A stretch of 8,084 bases of DNA from Thermoflexales bacterium. GTDB taxonomy: Bacteria > Chloroflexota > Anaerolineae > B4-G1 > SLSP01. Below are positions 7,272-8,084 of the stretch, piece by piece. Numbering within the stretch: the stretch's first letter is position 1; each line of letters begins with the position of its first letter. The notes under the pieces were generated by a model. It had not been told where the DNA came from, made no database searches, and saw only the letters and a program-made list of their open reading frames with translations. The stretch lies in assembly GCA_015486785.1 (NCBI GenBank), contig WFQZ01000341.1, positions 1 to 8,084 on the forward strand, written 5' to 3'. Position numbers and translations under genes: made by a program.

Positions 7272-7277
7272 ATTATA
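7272..7277 (-). promoter_or_regulatory. -10 box placed for a leaderless glycosyltransferase mRNA
   Basis: A perfect TATAAT (7277-7272, minus strand) ends 7 nt before the ATG at 7264, so transcription should begin at or next to the start codon itself. No good -35 match lies 16-18 bp upstream, and the extended -10 position reads CGT rather than TGN. No Shine-Dalgarno is present, unlike the other main genes of the window. It would drive the glycosyltransferase/sugar-transferase operon. Confidence 0.55.
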
Positions 7278-7311
7278 ACGGTGGCTGCGCGTGACGGAAG
7301 TTTGGGGGTGT

Positions 7312-7335
7312 AAGGTGCGTCGCACCTCGCACCTT
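7312..7335. repeat. Second copy of the palindromic repeat core
   Basis: AGGTGCGTCGCACCT (7313-7327) is a 7-bp inverted repeat around one central base and contains TGCGTCGCA (7316-7324), the reverse complement of the core found at 4642-4686. An overlapping 8-bp inverted repeat pairs 7312-7319 with 7328-7335. It lies in the divergent intergenic region, upstream of promoter boxes on both sides. It may be a REP-like element or a protein-binding site. Confidence 0.65.
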
Positions 7336-7337
7336 CC

Positions 7338-7366
7338 TTGCGCCGCTGCGGTGCAGGGGGTATACT
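7338..7366 (+). promoter_or_regulatory. Promoter for the NACHT gene and its leader
   Basis: TTGCGC (7338-7343, matching the first three -35 bases) and TATACT (7361-7366, 5 of 6) are 17 bp apart. The expected start is near 7373, about 25 nt before the leader ATG at 7398. The -10 box is good and the -35 box weak, which would fit activator-assisted or modest expression. It starts immediately after the palindromic repeat at 7312-7335. Confidence 0.5.
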
Positions 7367-7397
7367 AACGAGGTCATCTCATCTACCGGAGGATGCC

Positions 7398-7544
7398 ATG
7401 AATCCACAAGAAGTTCGGCGCCGTCGCCCCACACGCCATACGGTACGGGACGGTCTTGCGTCGTCCCGCCATGCGCCACACGGTAGGGGATGGCCTCGCG
7501 CCGTCGCCCCAGGAGGAAGAATCACGAATGATCGAAGCCCATAA
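7398..7544 (+). CDS. Possible 48-aa leader peptide ahead of the NACHT gene
   Basis: A short ORF with a strong GGAGG (7388-7392) 5 nt before its ATG. The product would be Arg-, Pro- and Gly-rich and basic, beginning MNPQEVRRRRPTRH, and ends at TAA 7542-7544. It overlaps the first 17 nt of the NACHT ORF in another frame. Most of it is translated from a 40-bp tandem repeat whose length is not a multiple of three, so the repeat copies are read in different frames and the peptide sequence is unlikely to be conserved. Either translation itself matters (coupling to the next gene), or this is the original N-terminus of the NACHT gene displaced by the repeat, or it is not translated in the cell. No known domain. 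Confidence 0.3.
   Translation: MNPQEVRRRRPTRHTVRDGLASSRHAPHGRGWPRAVAPGGRITNDRSP
7418..7511 (+). repeat. 40-bp tandem repeat, about 2.35 copies
   Basis: Copy 1 is 7418-7457, copy 2 is 7458-7497 and a third partial copy is 7498-7511. Aligned by hand, copies 1 and 2 agree at 30 of 40 positions; the first 14 bases of copy 1 (GCGCCGTCGCCCCA) recur exactly in copy 3. Spanning copies 1 and 2, CGGGACG (7446-7452) can pair with CGTCCCG (7462-7468) around a 9-nt loop. The Shine-Dalgarno AGGAGG of the NACHT gene (7511-7516) follows directly. No spacers are present, so this is not a CRISPR array. Confidence 0.8.
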
Positions 7545-8084
7545 TCATTCCGTCGCCATAGGCGGGAGCGCCACCGGCAACATCCTCATCACCGGCGACC
7601 ACAACGTCATCCAGGGCATCACCCGCCTGCCCACCGACTACGGCACGCGCATCCGCAACTTTATCGTTGAGTACACCGGCACGCCGGAGCGGCCCGTCCC
7701 CTTTGGCGGACGGGCGGCGGCGCTGGCGGAGTTGTACCGCTGGCTGGCCGACGCGGACGCGCCCCCCTACCTGCTCCTGGCCGCCCCCGCCGGACGGGGC
7801 AAATCGGCCCTGCTGGTGCGCTGGCTGGAGCGCATCCAGGCCGCCGAGGACGCCCCGGCGGTGGTCTTTGTCCCCGTCAGCATCCGCTTCAATACCAATT
7901 TGGCCTTGACCGTCTTTGCCGTCCTGGCGGCCCGCCTGGCCCACCTGCACGGCGAGGTTGCGCCTGCTGTCGCCGCCGAGTCCGCCGACATATGGCGGGG
8001 GATGGTGAGCACTTACCTATCCCGTCCGCTCCCCAATGGCCGCCGCCTGCTGGTGGTGCTGGACGGGGCCGATGAAGCCGCCGA
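7528..8084 (+). CDS. NACHT/STAND NTPase, 5' part (runs off the window)
   Basis: The first 185 codons of a larger gene, open to the right edge. Residues about 8-29 hold VAIGGSATGNILITGDHNVI, a Gly/Asn-rich strand pattern I have seen at the N-terminus of bacterial STAND proteins; its function is not established. A P-loop follows: LLLAAPAGRGKSALL (82-96), fitting [AG]-x4-G-K-S with A86, G91, K92 and S93. Walker B is RRLLVVLDGADEA (172-184), with D179 and the D182-E183 pair typical of NACHT domains. Chain length and C-terminal repeats (often WD40 or TPR in such proteins) cannot be seen. The ATG at 7528 is preceded by AGGAGG (7511-7516) with an 11-nt gap, slightly long. STAND NTPases are signal-triggered oligomerising switches; several bacterial NACHT proteins protect against phage. 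That role here is inferred. An ATG or GTG further downstream is possible but would lose the N-terminal motif. Confidence 0.85.
   Translation, partial: MIEAHNHSVAIGGSATGNILITGDHNVIQGITRLPTDYGTRIRNFIVEYTGTPERPVPFGGRAAALAELYRWLADADAPPYLLLAAPAGRGKSALLVRWLERIQAAEDAPAVVFVPVSIRFNTNLALTVFAVLAARLAHLHGEVAPAVAAESADIWRGMVSTYLSRPLPNGRRLLVVLDGADEAA

Noticed and set aside
7418..7511. CRISPR-like array
   Set aside because: The repeats are directly adjacent with no spacers and are imperfect.
7522..7950. Minus-strand ORF (142 codons) opposite the NACHT gene
   Set aside because: Gly/Asp/Gln-rich antisense reading; the plus strand shows Walker A and NACHT Walker B motifs in a single open frame.

Overview
The window looks like GC-rich bacterial DNA. 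The gene types (a YgeY-like M20 peptidase, a GT-C-like membrane protein with a soluble tail, an exopolysaccharide initiating transferase, and a NACHT/STAND protein with a Gly/Asn-rich N-terminus) are a mix I associate with Chloroflexota of the Anaerolineae type. That assignment is an inference from style, not from a marker gene. No rRNA, tRNA, CRISPR array, integrase or transposase is visible. Gaps between genes are all short (about 130 bp or less).

Layout, left to right. (1) 82-1654, minus strand: a visibly less GC-rich two-gene cassette with its own strong sigma-70-type promoter (1705-1732). It encodes an ABC-type AAA ATPase (339 aa) and, one base after its stop, a 183-aa protein with a PD-(D/E)xK nuclease signature. 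This is the layout of a two-component ATPase plus nuclease defence system and is the best candidate here for something not fully described. (2) 1782-7264, minus strand: a surface-glycan block in transcription order GT4 glycosyltransferase, polyprenyl-phosphate hexose-1-phosphate transferase (ATGA overlap), a gap with a perfect palindrome, an M20 metallopeptidase, and a large multi-pass GT-C-like membrane protein. (3) 7271-7397: a divergent intergenic region with a -10 box for each direction and another copy of the palindromic repeat core. (4) 7398-8084, plus strand: a short leader ORF made largely of a 40-bp tandem repeat, then the first 185 codons of a NACHT/STAND NTPase that runs off the right edge.

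How the genes may work together. The transferase loads the first sugar phosphate on the lipid carrier, the GT4 enzyme could extend it, and the GT-C-like protein could add a further residue from a lipid-linked donor outside the membrane. The peptidase has no obvious part in this. The ATPase/nuclease pair and the NACHT protein are both of classes used in anti-phage immunity, so the glycan genes are bracketed by probable defence genes, as is common in accessory regions.
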